NCBI RefSeq assembly: GCF_000308495.1
Contig: NZ_BAFU01000053.1
Location: 111,866 to 175,865, forward strand
Direction: 5' to 3'
Length of the DNA stretch: 64,000 bases
Origin: Nocardia brevicatena NBRC 12119
GTDB lineage: Bacteria; Actinomycetota; Actinomycetes; Mycobacteriales; Mycobacteriaceae
Below, in pieces: positions 18,202 to 25,857 of this stretch. The position numbers and the translations under genes were made by a program. The notes beneath the pieces are model-generated. The model did no database searches, had not been told where the DNA came from, and saw only the letters and a list, made by a program, of their open reading frames with translations. Within the stretch, counting starts at the first letter, position 1; every line of letters begins with the position of its first letter.

Positions 18202-19387
18202 ATGGCGAGAAGCGTTTTCCGCGATCGGCGCGACGCCGGTCGGGTGCTCTCGAAGCCGCTCGGGCGGTACCGCGATTCGGATGTCGTGGTGCCCGCCCTG
18301 CCGCGCGGTGGGGCGCCGGTGGCCTACGAAGTGGCCCGTGCGCTCGACGCGCCACTCGACGTTCTGGTCGTCCGCAAACTCGGTGCCCCGGCGAACTTGG
18401 AACCGGCGTTCGGGGCTATCGCCAGGCCAGTGGGGATGTGTTCGTCACCAGTGACGACATGCTGCGCGCGGAGGATGTCGGTCCGGATGTGATGGAGCGG
18501 ATCGCCCGCATGGAGGGGCGGGAACTGCGCCGCCGCGAGCGGGCATACCGAGGTGACCGTCCGCTGCTCGACGTCACCGGACGCACTGTGATCGTGGTGG
18601 ATGACGGGTCGGCGACCGGCGCCACCATGAACGCCGCCGTGCGGGCCGTCTACCGGATGCGTCCCGCCCGGGTGGTGGTCGCCGTGCCGGCCGCGCCCGA
18701 ATCCGGTTGCGCCGACCCCGATGAACGGTTCTGCGCAGAACAGAACGCCCGGCTGGTTTCGGCCGCCGAGGAGTACTACCGAGCGATGTTCGGTACCCGT
18801 GTGTCGTCGTGGAACCTGCGTGATGAACATATGTTCCGCACGCTGACCGCGTTGCGCGACCATGTGGAACAGCGCCTCGGCTCTGAGGCGAAAATCGTTG
18901 TATGGGCTCATAACTCGCATGTGGGGGATGCCGGGGCCACCGAGAGGGGGACGGCCGGCGAGTTGAATCTCGGCCGGCTCGTGCGGGAGAACCATCCCGC
19001 CGTATCCCGGCTTATCGGGTTCACCACGCACACCGGCACCGTCCTCGCCGCCGACGAATGGGACGGCCCGGCCCACGTCGAACGTGTCCGACCATCGCTG
19101 CCCGGCAGCATCGAAAATCTGTTGCACCGCACCGGCCGCGACCGTTTCCTGCTTCGGTTCGACCGTGGCCCGGTACCGGAAGCACTTCGCTCGGCGCTCC
19201 TCGAACGCGCCATCGGCATGGTCTACCGCCCCGACACCGAACGGCGCAGCCACTACTTCCACGCCCGCCCCGCCGACCGGTTCGACGCGCTCGTCCATTT
19301 CGACGAGACCACCGCCCTGCAACCCCTCGATCTCGTCTCTCGCCGTGACGCCGAGGAACCCGGGAGACCTACCCCTACGCCGTGTGA
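18202..19387 (+). pseudogene. Phosphoribosyltransferase-erythromycin esterase fusion, frameshifted and internally deleted
   Basis: ATG 18202 opens a phosphoribosyltransferase domain ([37 protein letters not shown]). A four-base surplus near 18420-18428 shifts the frame. The next frame continues with the same domain ([40 protein letters not shown]) and then jumps to the C-terminal third of an erythromycin-esterase-like domain (AEQNARLVSAAEEYYRAMFG, IVVWAHNSHVGDA). About 250-300 residues around the junction are missing. The expected end ETYPYAV-stop occurs in a third frame at 19387. Intact relatives are about 650-700 residues and occur in stress-regulated loci. No functional protein is expected. 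Confidence 0.78.
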
Positions 19388-19463
19388 GCGCGCCGGTCCC
19401 GCAGCCGATCGGTGGCCCCGGGGCCTGCCGCGGCACGCCCGGGTGAGGAAGTCGTCGGCCTCG

Positions 19464-19503
19464 CCGGAGGGCAGTTCCGTGCCTTGCCGGAACTGCCCTC
19501 CGG
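19464..19503. terminator. Bidirectional 16-bp hairpin terminator
   Basis: CCGGAGGGCAGTTCCG and its exact complement flank an 8-base loop. It stands between the end of the esterase-fusion pseudogene and the stop of the convergent SRPBCC gene (19525). Confidence 0.7.
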
Positions 19504-19524
19504 GCATGGCGGCAGGGAGGCGGG

Positions 19525-20076
19525 TCAGTTCGACGTCATCGCCTCGGCGTATCGCCGCTCGAGTACGGCGATCGTCTCGGTATCCGGTATGCCGGCCGAG
19601 CCGGTATCGAGCAGATCCCGCAACGCGTCGAGGCAGGCATGGTAGCCGGCGGCCGTTCCTTCCGGCCCGTGTGGACCGGGCGTGCCGAGCCGGACCGTGC
19701 AGATCAGCCGGGTGCCGGCTTCCTGTGGGATCAACTCGAACCGCAGATGCTCGGTATCCCAAGTGAATTCGAATACCCGCGGCGGGTCCCAGGTGAGGAT
19801 ACGCCCCGGCAGGACCGGATCGTCCGTATCGACCCCCGCCTGTTCGAGTTCCGTGCTCGCTCGTTCCACCGATTCCGGCCAGAACGGCAGCCGGATATCG
19901 GCGCCCTCTCGACGTTCGCCGACGATATCCGCGGGGAACCAGTACCGCAGATGTTCGGATTCGGTCAGCGCTCGCCATACCTTCGCGGGTGGGTGCGCGA
20001 GGTTCCGTTCGTATCGCACTCCGGTTCGGTTGCCGTCGTGCAGGATATCGCCGAGCCGTTCGGTCAGTTGGGTCAT
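19525..20076 (-). CDS. SRPBCC/AHSA1-type protein
   Basis: The 183-residue protein has the AHSA1-like SRPBCC pattern: VRYERNLAHPPAKVWRALTE at the N-terminus, HLRYWFPADIVGE, then RILTWDPPRVFEFTWD and LICTVRLG. The fold is a hydrophobic-ligand cavity. It starts one base after the ArsR stop and is therefore in a two-gene operon with it, a very common pairing in actinobacteria where the regulator controls the SRPBCC gene. The ligand and role are unknown. Confidence 0.85.
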   Translation of the reverse strand: MTQLTERLGDILHDGNRTGVRYERNLAHPPAKVWRALTESEHLRYWFPADIVGERREGADIRLPFWPESVERASTELEQAGVDTDDPVLPGRILTWDPPRVFEFTWDTEHLRFELIPQEAGTRLICTVRLGTPGPHGPEGTAAGYHACLDALRDLLDTGSAGIPDTETIAVLERRYAEAMTSN

Positions 20077-20077
20077 A

Positions 20078-20401
20078 TCACTCCTCGGGTTCGTCGGGCA
20101 GAGTGTCGAGATAGCGTTCGAATTCGTCGAGTCGATCGGCCCAGATCTCTCGGAACGGGGCCAACCAGTCGTCGATCTCCCGGAGCCGGGCCGGGGCCAG
20201 GGAATAGTGTCTGCGCGGACCGTCGACCCGCACCCGTACCAGCGCGGCCGCGTCGAGCGTCTTCAGATGCTTCGACATATTGGGCTGCGCGGTGCCGAGT
20301 ACATCGACGAGCTCGCCGACAGTGCGTTCACCGTCCCGCAGAAGATCGAGGATCCGCCGCCGGGTGGGGTCGGCGAGCACCTCGAAGACATCACGTACCA
20401 C
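20078..20401 (-). CDS. ArsR family transcriptional regulator
   Basis: The 107-residue protein shows the ArsR winged helix: VFEVLADPTRRRILDLLRDGE, then GELVDVLGTAQPNMSKHLKTLDAAALV and the wing VDGPRRHYSLAPARL. It lacks the metal-binding cysteines of ArsR/SmtB metal sensors, so it belongs to the metal-independent type paired with SRPBCC proteins. GTG 20401 is chosen because homology starts there and TTGGAG precedes it. A TTG at 20455 would put the AT-rich operator inside the gene, which is unlikely. Confidence 0.82.
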   Translation of the reverse strand: MVRDVFEVLADPTRRRILDLLRDGERTVGELVDVLGTAQPNMSKHLKTLDAAALVRVRVDGPRRHYSLAPARLREIDDWLAPFREIWADRLDEFERYLDTLPDEPEE

Positions 20402-20419
20402 ACCGATATATTCTCCAAT

Positions 20420-20444
20420 AGGAATATTCCTGTCAAGGAATATT
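20420..20444. promoter_or_regulatory. Candidate ArsR operator
   Basis: AGGAATATTCCT (20420-20431) is a perfect 12-bp palindrome, followed by a partial copy AAGGAATATT (20435-20444). The AT-rich patch lies just before the ArsR start and probably covers its promoter. Confidence 0.5.
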
Positions 20445-20514
20445 TTGGTGCCCAAGGTGAACGGTCGTGTTCCATCGGAGAGCCCGTTCCGTGCGTCATT
20501 GGGATGATGTCGGC

Positions 20515-21297
20515 ATGGACTACATCGGACGTGGCGATCCGCAACGCACCCTCGAACTGCTGTGGGGTAGGCGGCAGCCTCCGCGGCGCGGTCCGAAACC
20601 CAAACTGTCCGTGGACGATATCGCCGCGGCGGCGCTGCGTATCGCGGACCGGGACGGGCTGGTCGCGGTCACTCTGCGGCGTGTCGCCGAGGATGTCGGT
20701 GTCACCGCCATGTCGCTGTACGGATACGTGCCCGGAAAGGCCGAACTTCTCGATCTGCTCGCCGATCGGGCCTACCGCGACTACCCGATGTCCGACGATA
20801 TCGGCGACGACTGGCGGACCCGCATCGAGGCCGTCGCCCGAGCCAACTGGACGATGTATCTCGCTCATCCATGGTTGTTGCAGATCGCCGCCGGGCGGCC
20901 CCTGCCCAGCCCCCACCTCATCGCCAAATACGACTACGAACTCCGCGCCGTCGACGGGCTCGGCCTCGGAGACGTCGCCATGGACCTCATCGTGAGCTTC
21001 GTCAACGACTATGTGCGCGGCGCCGCCCGTGCCGCCGTCGACACGTTTCGCGCAGAGGCCGAGACCGGCCTGACCGACCGGCAGTGGTGGGAGGAGTTCG
21101 GGCCCGCGCTCGCCCGCGTCCTCGACCCCGACCGGTATCCCACCGCGGTTCGGGTCGGCAGCGCCGCCGGCTCCGAATTCGGTGCCGCCTACGACCCCGA
21201 ACGTGCATTCGATTTCGGGGTGCGGCGGCTCCTCGACGGTCTGCAACCCTTCATCGAGGCCCACCGGACGGCGACCGAGAGCACGTCGAGCCGCTGA
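20515..21297 (+). CDS. TetR family regulator (TetR_C_1 type)
   Basis: The 260-residue protein has a TetR DNA-binding domain (LSVDDIAAAALRIADRDG, RRVAEDVGVTAMSLYGYVPGKAELLDLLAD) preceded by a basic GRRQPPRRGPKPK arm. The long C-terminal ligand domain is of the class seen in TetR(A)-like repressors. ATG 20515 is taken as start; a GTG at 20467 would lengthen it by 16 residues. Its 3' end is 22 bases from that of a convergent hydrolase. The ligand and target are unknown. Confidence 0.83.
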   Translation: MDYIGRGDPQRTLELLWGRRQPPRRGPKPKLSVDDIAAAALRIADRDGLVAVTLRRVAEDVGVTAMSLYGYVPGKAELLDLLADRAYRDYPMSDDIGDDWRTRIEAVARANWTMYLAHPWLLQIAAGRPLPSPHLIAKYDYELRAVDGLGLGDVAMDLIVSFVNDYVRGAARAAVDTFRAEAETGLTDRQWWEEFGPALARVLDPDRYPTAVRVGSAAGSEFGAAYDPERAFDFGVRRLLDGLQPFIEAHRTATESTSSR

Positions 21298-21319
21298 CCC
21301 ACGGATGTCGGAGTTCTCG

Positions 21320-22114
21320 CTACTGCCGAGCGGCCTGCTCGATCACCCCGGCGACCACGGCGGGCCGGGACACCAGTGCGGCATGCGAGGCGGGAACCTC
21401 ACTGGTATGGGCGTTGATTCGCTGGGCCATGAAGCGTTGCGAGGCGGGTGGGATGACGCGGTCCTCACCGGCCACCAGGTACCAGGTGGATTTTGTCGAC
21501 CACGAGGTGGGCCCCGAAGGTTCGAGAGTGGCGGTGAGTGCCAGCGACCGCTGGTGGGCCACCATATCCGCCGTCGTGGCCGGGTCGACATCCTGGGCGA
21601 AGACCTCGTGGAAGTAGGCGGGGTCCACGTAGGTGTCGAGACCGAGGCCCTCGCTCGCCGGCTTCACCGACAGGGCGGGCGGCAGCAGCCTGCTGCCGGG
21701 GAAGCGGATCGGGTCGAGGGCGAGCTGCGTCGGTTCGCCCTCCTGCGGGGCGAACGCGGCGATGTAGACGAGGTCGGTGACGTTATCGGCCTGGACATCG
21801 GTGATGACCGTGCCGCCGTAGGAGTGCCCGACCAATACGACCGGACCGTCGATATCGGCGAGGACACCCTCCACCGCCGCCGCGTCGTAGGCGGGCCCGC
21901 GCAGTGGATTCTCGGGGACGACCACTCGGTAGCCATCGGCGCGGAGTTCACGGGCGACACCGTCCCAGCTGGTGGTGTCGGCGTACGCACCGTGTACCAA
22001 TACCACGGTCGGCGGTAGCGGTTCCGCGTTCGCCGGTACCATCGTTGTCGCGATACCGGCGAGCGCGATGCCCGAGGCGGCCGGTATCTGTCGGAGTGCT
22101 TTCGGTAGCCACAT
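21320..22114 (-). CDS. Secreted alpha/beta hydrolase
   Basis: The 264-residue protein begins with a Sec signal peptide (WLPKALRQIPAASGIALAG to VPANAEP). It has an EstC-like alpha/beta hydrolase domain with oxyanion motif VVLVHGAYADTTSW, nucleophile elbow GHSYGG (Ser in the middle), a likely acid Asp in YLVAGEDRVIPP and the catalytic His in ASHAALVSRP. ATG 22114 follows AAGGAG. It should act outside the membrane on ester or amide substrates. Directly upstream on the same strand lies a decayed intracellular esterase gene. Confidence 0.85.
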   Translation of the reverse strand: MWLPKALRQIPAASGIALAGIATTMVPANAEPLPPTVVLVHGAYADTTSWDGVARELRADGYRVVVPENPLRGPAYDAAAVEGVLADIDGPVVLVGHSYGGTVITDVQADNVTDLVYIAAFAPQEGEPTQLALDPIRFPGSRLLPPALSVKPASEGLGLDTYVDPAYFHEVFAQDVDPATTADMVAHQRSLALTATLEPSGPTSWSTKSTWYLVAGEDRVIPPASQRFMAQRINAHTSEVPASHAALVSRPAVVAGVIEQAARQ

Positions 22115-22183
22115 GGCGTCTCCTTCGGCTGTGCAGTGCGTGGGTCGGTATCGCCACGACCTGCGCGACAGCGGCCTCGGTGC

Positions 22184-22476
22184 GGAAGCCGGCCTGTTGC
22201 TCGAAATCTGCACGCGAGGGTGACGTGGCGATCTGTGCGCTGTAGTCCGTACCGGTGGTGTGCCGGACGCGGAACCACCACATACCCGGGAGTCAGGAAG
22301 TAGCCCTCGGTGAACTCGCGGTACAACGCGGTGGCGAAGGCGGTGTGGGCGACCGGCTGGGAAAGCACCTGCTGAACGAAGGACACATCACCGTGCTCCT
22401 TGGCCATGAGTGACAGGGCGAACGTCATATTACCGCCGACCGAGTCGCTCACCATCGCGATCAACGAGGTGTCCGG
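22184..22476 (-). pseudogene. Remnant of an acetyl-esterase-like alpha/beta hydrolase
   Basis: Without a start codon, the minus strand reads VSDSVGGNMTFALSLMAKEH and then GDVSFVQQVLSQPV to TEGYFLTPG. This is the middle of an alpha/beta-hydrolase fold-3 (Aes-like) enzyme around the DSxGG nucleophile. After a frame change near 22285 it goes on as WWFRVRHTTGTDYSAQIATS, matching the next block (WFWDQYTTD...ITASP) of that family. Both ends of the gene are missing. The remnant ends close to the upstream side of the secreted hydrolase. Confidence 0.65.
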
Positions 22477-22534
22477 TCCTGCGTCGGCGGAGGAATCCCG
22501 TTCGGGACGGCGGAAGATCGGTGGAACCGAGAAT

Positions 22535-22655
22535 GCGTAGGATGACGCCTGCCCGTAGGGAAGGCCGGTGCGAGTCCGGGGCTGTCCCGCAACTGTGAGG
22601 TTCCTTCGGGAGCCGAAGCCAGATACCTGCGGGTGAGGTAACGAAGCGGTCATGA
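22535..22655 (+). ncRNA. Cobalamin riboswitch 1
   Basis: The conserved aptamer core is present in order: GGGAA, CCGGTGCGAGTCCGG, GCTGTCCCGCAACTGTGAGG, then GAAGCCAGATACCTGC. It lies about 100 bases upstream of a truncated substrate-binding protein gene and an ABC transporter operon on the same strand. By family knowledge, adenosylcobalamin binding would repress downstream expression. Boundaries are approximate. Confidence 0.88.
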
Positions 22656-22749
22656 TCACGTGGGTTTGATCGATGCGCCGAACGAGCCGCCACATGCGGC
22701 CCGGTTCCGCATGTCGTCGTCGCGTGAGCAAGCGCGATAGGAGCAGGAC

Positions 22750-23292
22750 ATGCGACGAGCCCGGGCGGCCGATCCGAGCCGACGCGGCTTCCTGATCGGG
22801 GGCGCGCTCGTGGCCGGAGCATTGCCGAGTGGCTGCGGTCGTAGCTCGACCTCGATCGGCCCCACCGATACGTTCACCGCGGCCTTCCAGGGATCGGGCG
22901 CGGGGGAGGGCATCGACCCCGGTGTGAACACGCTGTTCCTCGATGAGGTGCGGATGGAGGCCGTCTACGACGGGCTGTTCGAGGTCGCCTCGTCCATGAC
23001 GCCGCTCCCGCGCTCGGCCGTCTCGGCGGAACCGAACGCCGACGGTACGAAATGGCGAATCGTGCTGCGGGGGTCCTCGTTCGAATTCCTCTGGGCCGAA
23101 TCGACCCCCGGTCCCGAAAAACATGCCGAAATCTATCGGACCATGCACGAAATACTCTACGACCGAGGAGGACTCGTGTTCTTCGGAAACACGCACTGGA
23201 ACAGCGCGGCCGACAAGCGCTACCGCGGTATGCCCGCCTCCGTCTCCGATTCACCCGAGTGGGCCCGCTTCGACCGGACGGCGGCGCTGTGA
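22750..23292 (+). pseudogene. PepT-type (family 5) substrate-binding lipoprotein with internal deletion
   Basis: ATG 22750 (AGGAGCAGGAC leader) opens a 180-codon intact frame. It has a twin-arginine-like signal (RRGFLIGGALVAGALPSGCG), a lipobox cysteine, and the N-terminal block of SBP family 5 proteins ending near KWRIVLR. It then jumps to the C-terminal block (STPGPEKHAEIYRTMHEILY, GLVFFGNTHWNSAADKRY, PEWARFDR). Normal members have about 500-550 residues, so roughly 350 residues covering most of the ligand cleft are gone, although the frame is kept. It is unlikely to bind ligand. Its stop overlaps the methyltransferase start, so translational coupling may still matter. Confidence 0.72.
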
Positions 23293-24056
23293 CGCGCACC
23301 GTCCTCGACGCGGAGCGCGCGCGGTACTGGGTCGACCGGTGGGATCGGCAGCAGGAGCACTACATGCCCGACCGCGAGCGGCGTTTCGAGGTGATCGGTG
23401 ACGTCGTGACGGAGTTGCTCGACCGCCCCGACCCGTTGCTCGTCGACCTCGGTGTCGGGCCGGGAACTCTGACGGATCGACTGCTCACCCGATTTCCCGA
23501 CGCGACCGTCATCGGGGTGGATGCCGACCCGCTCCTGCTGGGCCTGGCCGATCTCACCCTGGACCCGCGCCGCTTCCGCAGCGTCCGGGCCGATCTGCGC
23601 GAGGACGGCTGGTTCGACTCGCTCGCGCCGGCCCGCGCCCCCGACGCGTTCGTCAGTACGACGGCGCTGCACTGGATGAACCGCCTACCACTGCGCGCCC
23701 TGATCCGCTCGTGCGCGCGGGCGCTGCCGGCCGGTGGCCTGTTCGTCAACGGCGACCATCTCTACGAAGGTTCCGCCGGCCCCCGACTCGACGCTCTGGG
23801 CCGCTCCATGACCGCGCGCCGCGCCCGCCGGACGGGCACCGCCGATGCGGAGGACTGGTCGGCGTGGTGGACGGCCGTCGAGGAGGCGCCCGAGCTTGCC
23901 GAACTGGTCCGGTTGCGCGCCGGTGGTTTCGAGCACACCGTGCATGACCGCCCGTCCGTCCACGACTACCTGGACTTCGCCCGCGAGGCGGGCTTCGCCG
24001 AAGCCGGAATCGTCTGGCAGTACGGCGACGACCGTGTCGTGGTCGGGATCCGGTAG
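23289..24056 (+). CDS. Class I SAM methyltransferase in B12-controlled ABC operon
   Basis: The 255-residue protein has motif I VDLGVGPGTLTD (residues 52-63), the acidic GVDADP, and a motif IV/V region with STTALHWMNRLPLRALI. HWM after the fourth strand is typical of trans-aconitate/Tam-like and small-molecule methyltransferases. GTG 23289 overlaps the preceding stop by GTGA. It sits inside a transporter operon behind a cobalamin riboswitch, so a role in modifying the transported ligand, a chelator or a corrinoid is possible, but this is inference. The C-terminal 60 residues show a variable substrate-binding region. Confidence 0.83.
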   Translation: MTRTVLDAERARYWVDRWDRQQEHYMPDRERRFEVIGDVVTELLDRPDPLLVDLGVGPGTLTDRLLTRFPDATVIGVDADPLLLGLADLTLDPRRFRSVRADLREDGWFDSLAPARAPDAFVSTTALHWMNRLPLRALIRSCARALPAGGLFVNGDHLYEGSAGPRLDALGRSMTARRARRTGTADAEDWSAWWTAVEEAPELAELVRLRAGGFEHTVHDRPSVHDYLDFAREAGFAEAGIVWQYGDDRVVVGIR

Positions 24057-24064
24057 GCGCGTCC

Positions 24065-25039
24065 GTGGATGTGTCGTCGATACCGTTCGGCCGCTTCGTG
24101 CTGTGGCGGGTGAGTATCGGGGTCGGGCAGCTGCTGGTTCTGCTGATTCTGGTGTTCGCGCTGTCGCTGCTGCTGCCGGGCGACGCCGCGGACGTGCAGG
24201 GCAACCCCGTGCTCGGTGCGCAGCAGCGCGAAGCGGCCCGCGAGTTGCTCGGCCTGGATGCGCCCCCGGCGCAACGGTTTCTCCACTGGCTCGCCCATGC
24301 GGTGACCGGTGACTTCGGCGTCTCCTACGCCAACGGCGCTCCCGTCGCGGACCTGATCGTCGAACCGTTCCTGGTGACCGTGCTGATGGCCGTGCTGTCA
24401 TTACTGCTGTGGGTGCCCTTGGCCGTGACGGTGGGATTCGCGGCCGGGCTGCGTCCGGGGTCGCGGCGGGACCGCGTGATCACCACGCTGTGTGTCGGGC
24501 TCGACGCGGTGCCGGATTTCGTCCTCGCGATCCTGCTGGTCACCTCCGTCTCCCTCGAGCTCCGGCTGCTGCCCGCGACCTTCCTCGGGACCGAGCCGAG
24601 CACGATCCTGCGCCGCCCCGAGTATCTGGTTCTTCCGCTGGTCGTCATGGTGGTCCGGGTGGCCGTCCCCGTGGTGCGACTTGTGCGGGCCGGGGTCGTG
24701 GATGTGCTGGACCGGCCCTATATCGTCCAGGCGCGTCGTCTGGGCGTCGCACGGGGTTCGCTGCTGATACGGCATATCGCGCCCAACGCCCTCACCCCGG
24801 CCGTGCAAGAACTCGGACGTACCGGCGGCGGGCTGCTGTCCGGAGTGCTGATCGTGGAGGCCGTGTTCGTCATGCCCGGGATCGCCTCGCAGCTCATCGG
24901 AGCCATCGGAGACCGGGACGATCCGGTGATCCTGGCGATCGTCCTGATCACCGGCACGGCCGCGATCACGACCAATGTCGTGGTCGACCTGGTCGGGCAG
25001 CGTCTGGTCCCGCGGTCCGCGGAAGGTGTGCGCCGATGA
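24065..25039 (+). CDS. ABC transporter permease, DppB/OppB type
   Basis: The 324-residue inner-membrane protein has the DppB-like order: an N-terminal helix, a periplasmic stretch RELLGLDAPPAQRFLHWL, then about five helices and the EAA loop (YIVQARRLGVARGSLLIRHI) that contacts the ATPase. The family imports peptides, nickel or nickel/cobalt chelates. GTG 24065 lies 8 bases past the methyltransferase stop. It pairs with the next permease through an ATGA overlap. Confidence 0.88.
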   Translation: MDVSSIPFGRFVLWRVSIGVGQLLVLLILVFALSLLLPGDAADVQGNPVLGAQQREAARELLGLDAPPAQRFLHWLAHAVTGDFGVSYANGAPVADLIVEPFLVTVLMAVLSLLLWVPLAVTVGFAAGLRPGSRRDRVITTLCVGLDAVPDFVLAILLVTSVSLELRLLPATFLGTEPSTILRRPEYLVLPLVVMVVRVAVPVVRLVRAGVVDVLDRPYIVQARRLGVARGSLLIRHIAPNALTPAVQELGRTGGGLLSGVLIVEAVFVMPGIASQLIGAIGDRDDPVILAIVLITGTAAITTNVVVDLVGQRLVPRSAEGVRR

Positions 25040-25857
25040 CGTGGCGGCGCGGGGTGTACTCGGTGTTCGTGGCGGTGCCGTTGCTGGTCGCGTTCGCCGG
25101 ACCGGTCGTGGCCCGCTCGGCACCGTCCCACCGGCAGGCACCGTTCGGGCCGTCGGAGTGGTCGCCCTTCGGCACCGACCGACTCGGCCGGGATGTGCTG
25201 GCCGCCGCGCTCACCGGCGGGGTCACGTTCATCCTCGTCGCGGCGGCGACGGTCCTCGGCGCCTATCTCCTCGGCTTCCTGATCGGCGTGACGGCCGCTG
25301 CCGCGCCCCGAGCCCGGCTCGACGAATTGCTCATGCGTCCCGTGGACGTGCTCCTGTGCCTGCCGTCTCTGCTCGTCATCATGGTCGCCGCGCTCCGATC
25401 CCAGGGTTCGGCGGTGGCGATCGCCTGCGCCATCGGGATCGCGTTGACGGCCCCCATCGCCCGATTCGTCCGGATGGCCGCACGCGATGTCGCCCACGGA
25501 CCCGTAATGGACGCGCTCCGCATGCAGGGTGAGAGCCGCGCCTACCGCTACGGCCGGTACGCCGTCCGCGAGCTGGCACGTCCGCTCGCCGCGGACCTGG
25601 CGATGAGGTTCACCGCCGCCGTCTACTTCCTCGCCTCCGCCAACTTCCTCGGCCTCGGCTTCGAGACCACCTCGACGGACTGGGCGGTCTCGGTGGCGGC
25701 CAACAGGGACGCGCTCACCATCGCACCGTGGTCGGTTCTGCTGCCGGCCGGGCTGATCGTGCTGTTGGTCGTCGGAATCAACCTGCTCGCCGACGACCTG
25801 CTCGCCGATCCGCGAACCCTCGCTGTCCGCGCCGAACTCCGGGCACGCCGTGTCTGA
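25036..25857 (+). CDS. ABC transporter permease, DppC/OppC type
   Basis: The 273-residue membrane protein carries the DppC hallmarks: PFGTDRLGRDVLAAALTGG near residue 45, LCLPSLLVIMVAAL, the EAA loop around GPVMDALRMQGESRAYRYGR, and LASANFLGLGFETTSTDWA before the last helices. It forms the heterodimeric membrane domain with the preceding DppB-type protein. ATG 25036 overlaps the upstream stop by four bases, and its own end overlaps the ATPase start by eight. Confidence 0.88.
   Translation: MTWRRGVYSVFVAVPLLVAFAGPVVARSAPSHRQAPFGPSEWSPFGTDRLGRDVLAAALTGGVTFILVAAATVLGAYLLGFLIGVTAAAAPRARLDELLMRPVDVLLCLPSLLVIMVAALRSQGSAVAIACAIGIALTAPIARFVRMAARDVAHGPVMDALRMQGESRAYRYGRYAVRELARPLAADLAMRFTAAVYFLASANFLGLGFETTSTDWAVSVAANRDALTIAPWSVLLPAGLIVLLVVGINLLADDLLADPRTLAVRAELRARRV

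Noticed and set aside
20402-20455. TTG start 54 bases upstream for the ArsR gene
   Set aside because: The added residues would be encoded by the AT-rich palindromic operator; GTG 20401 fits the family start and has a ribosome site.
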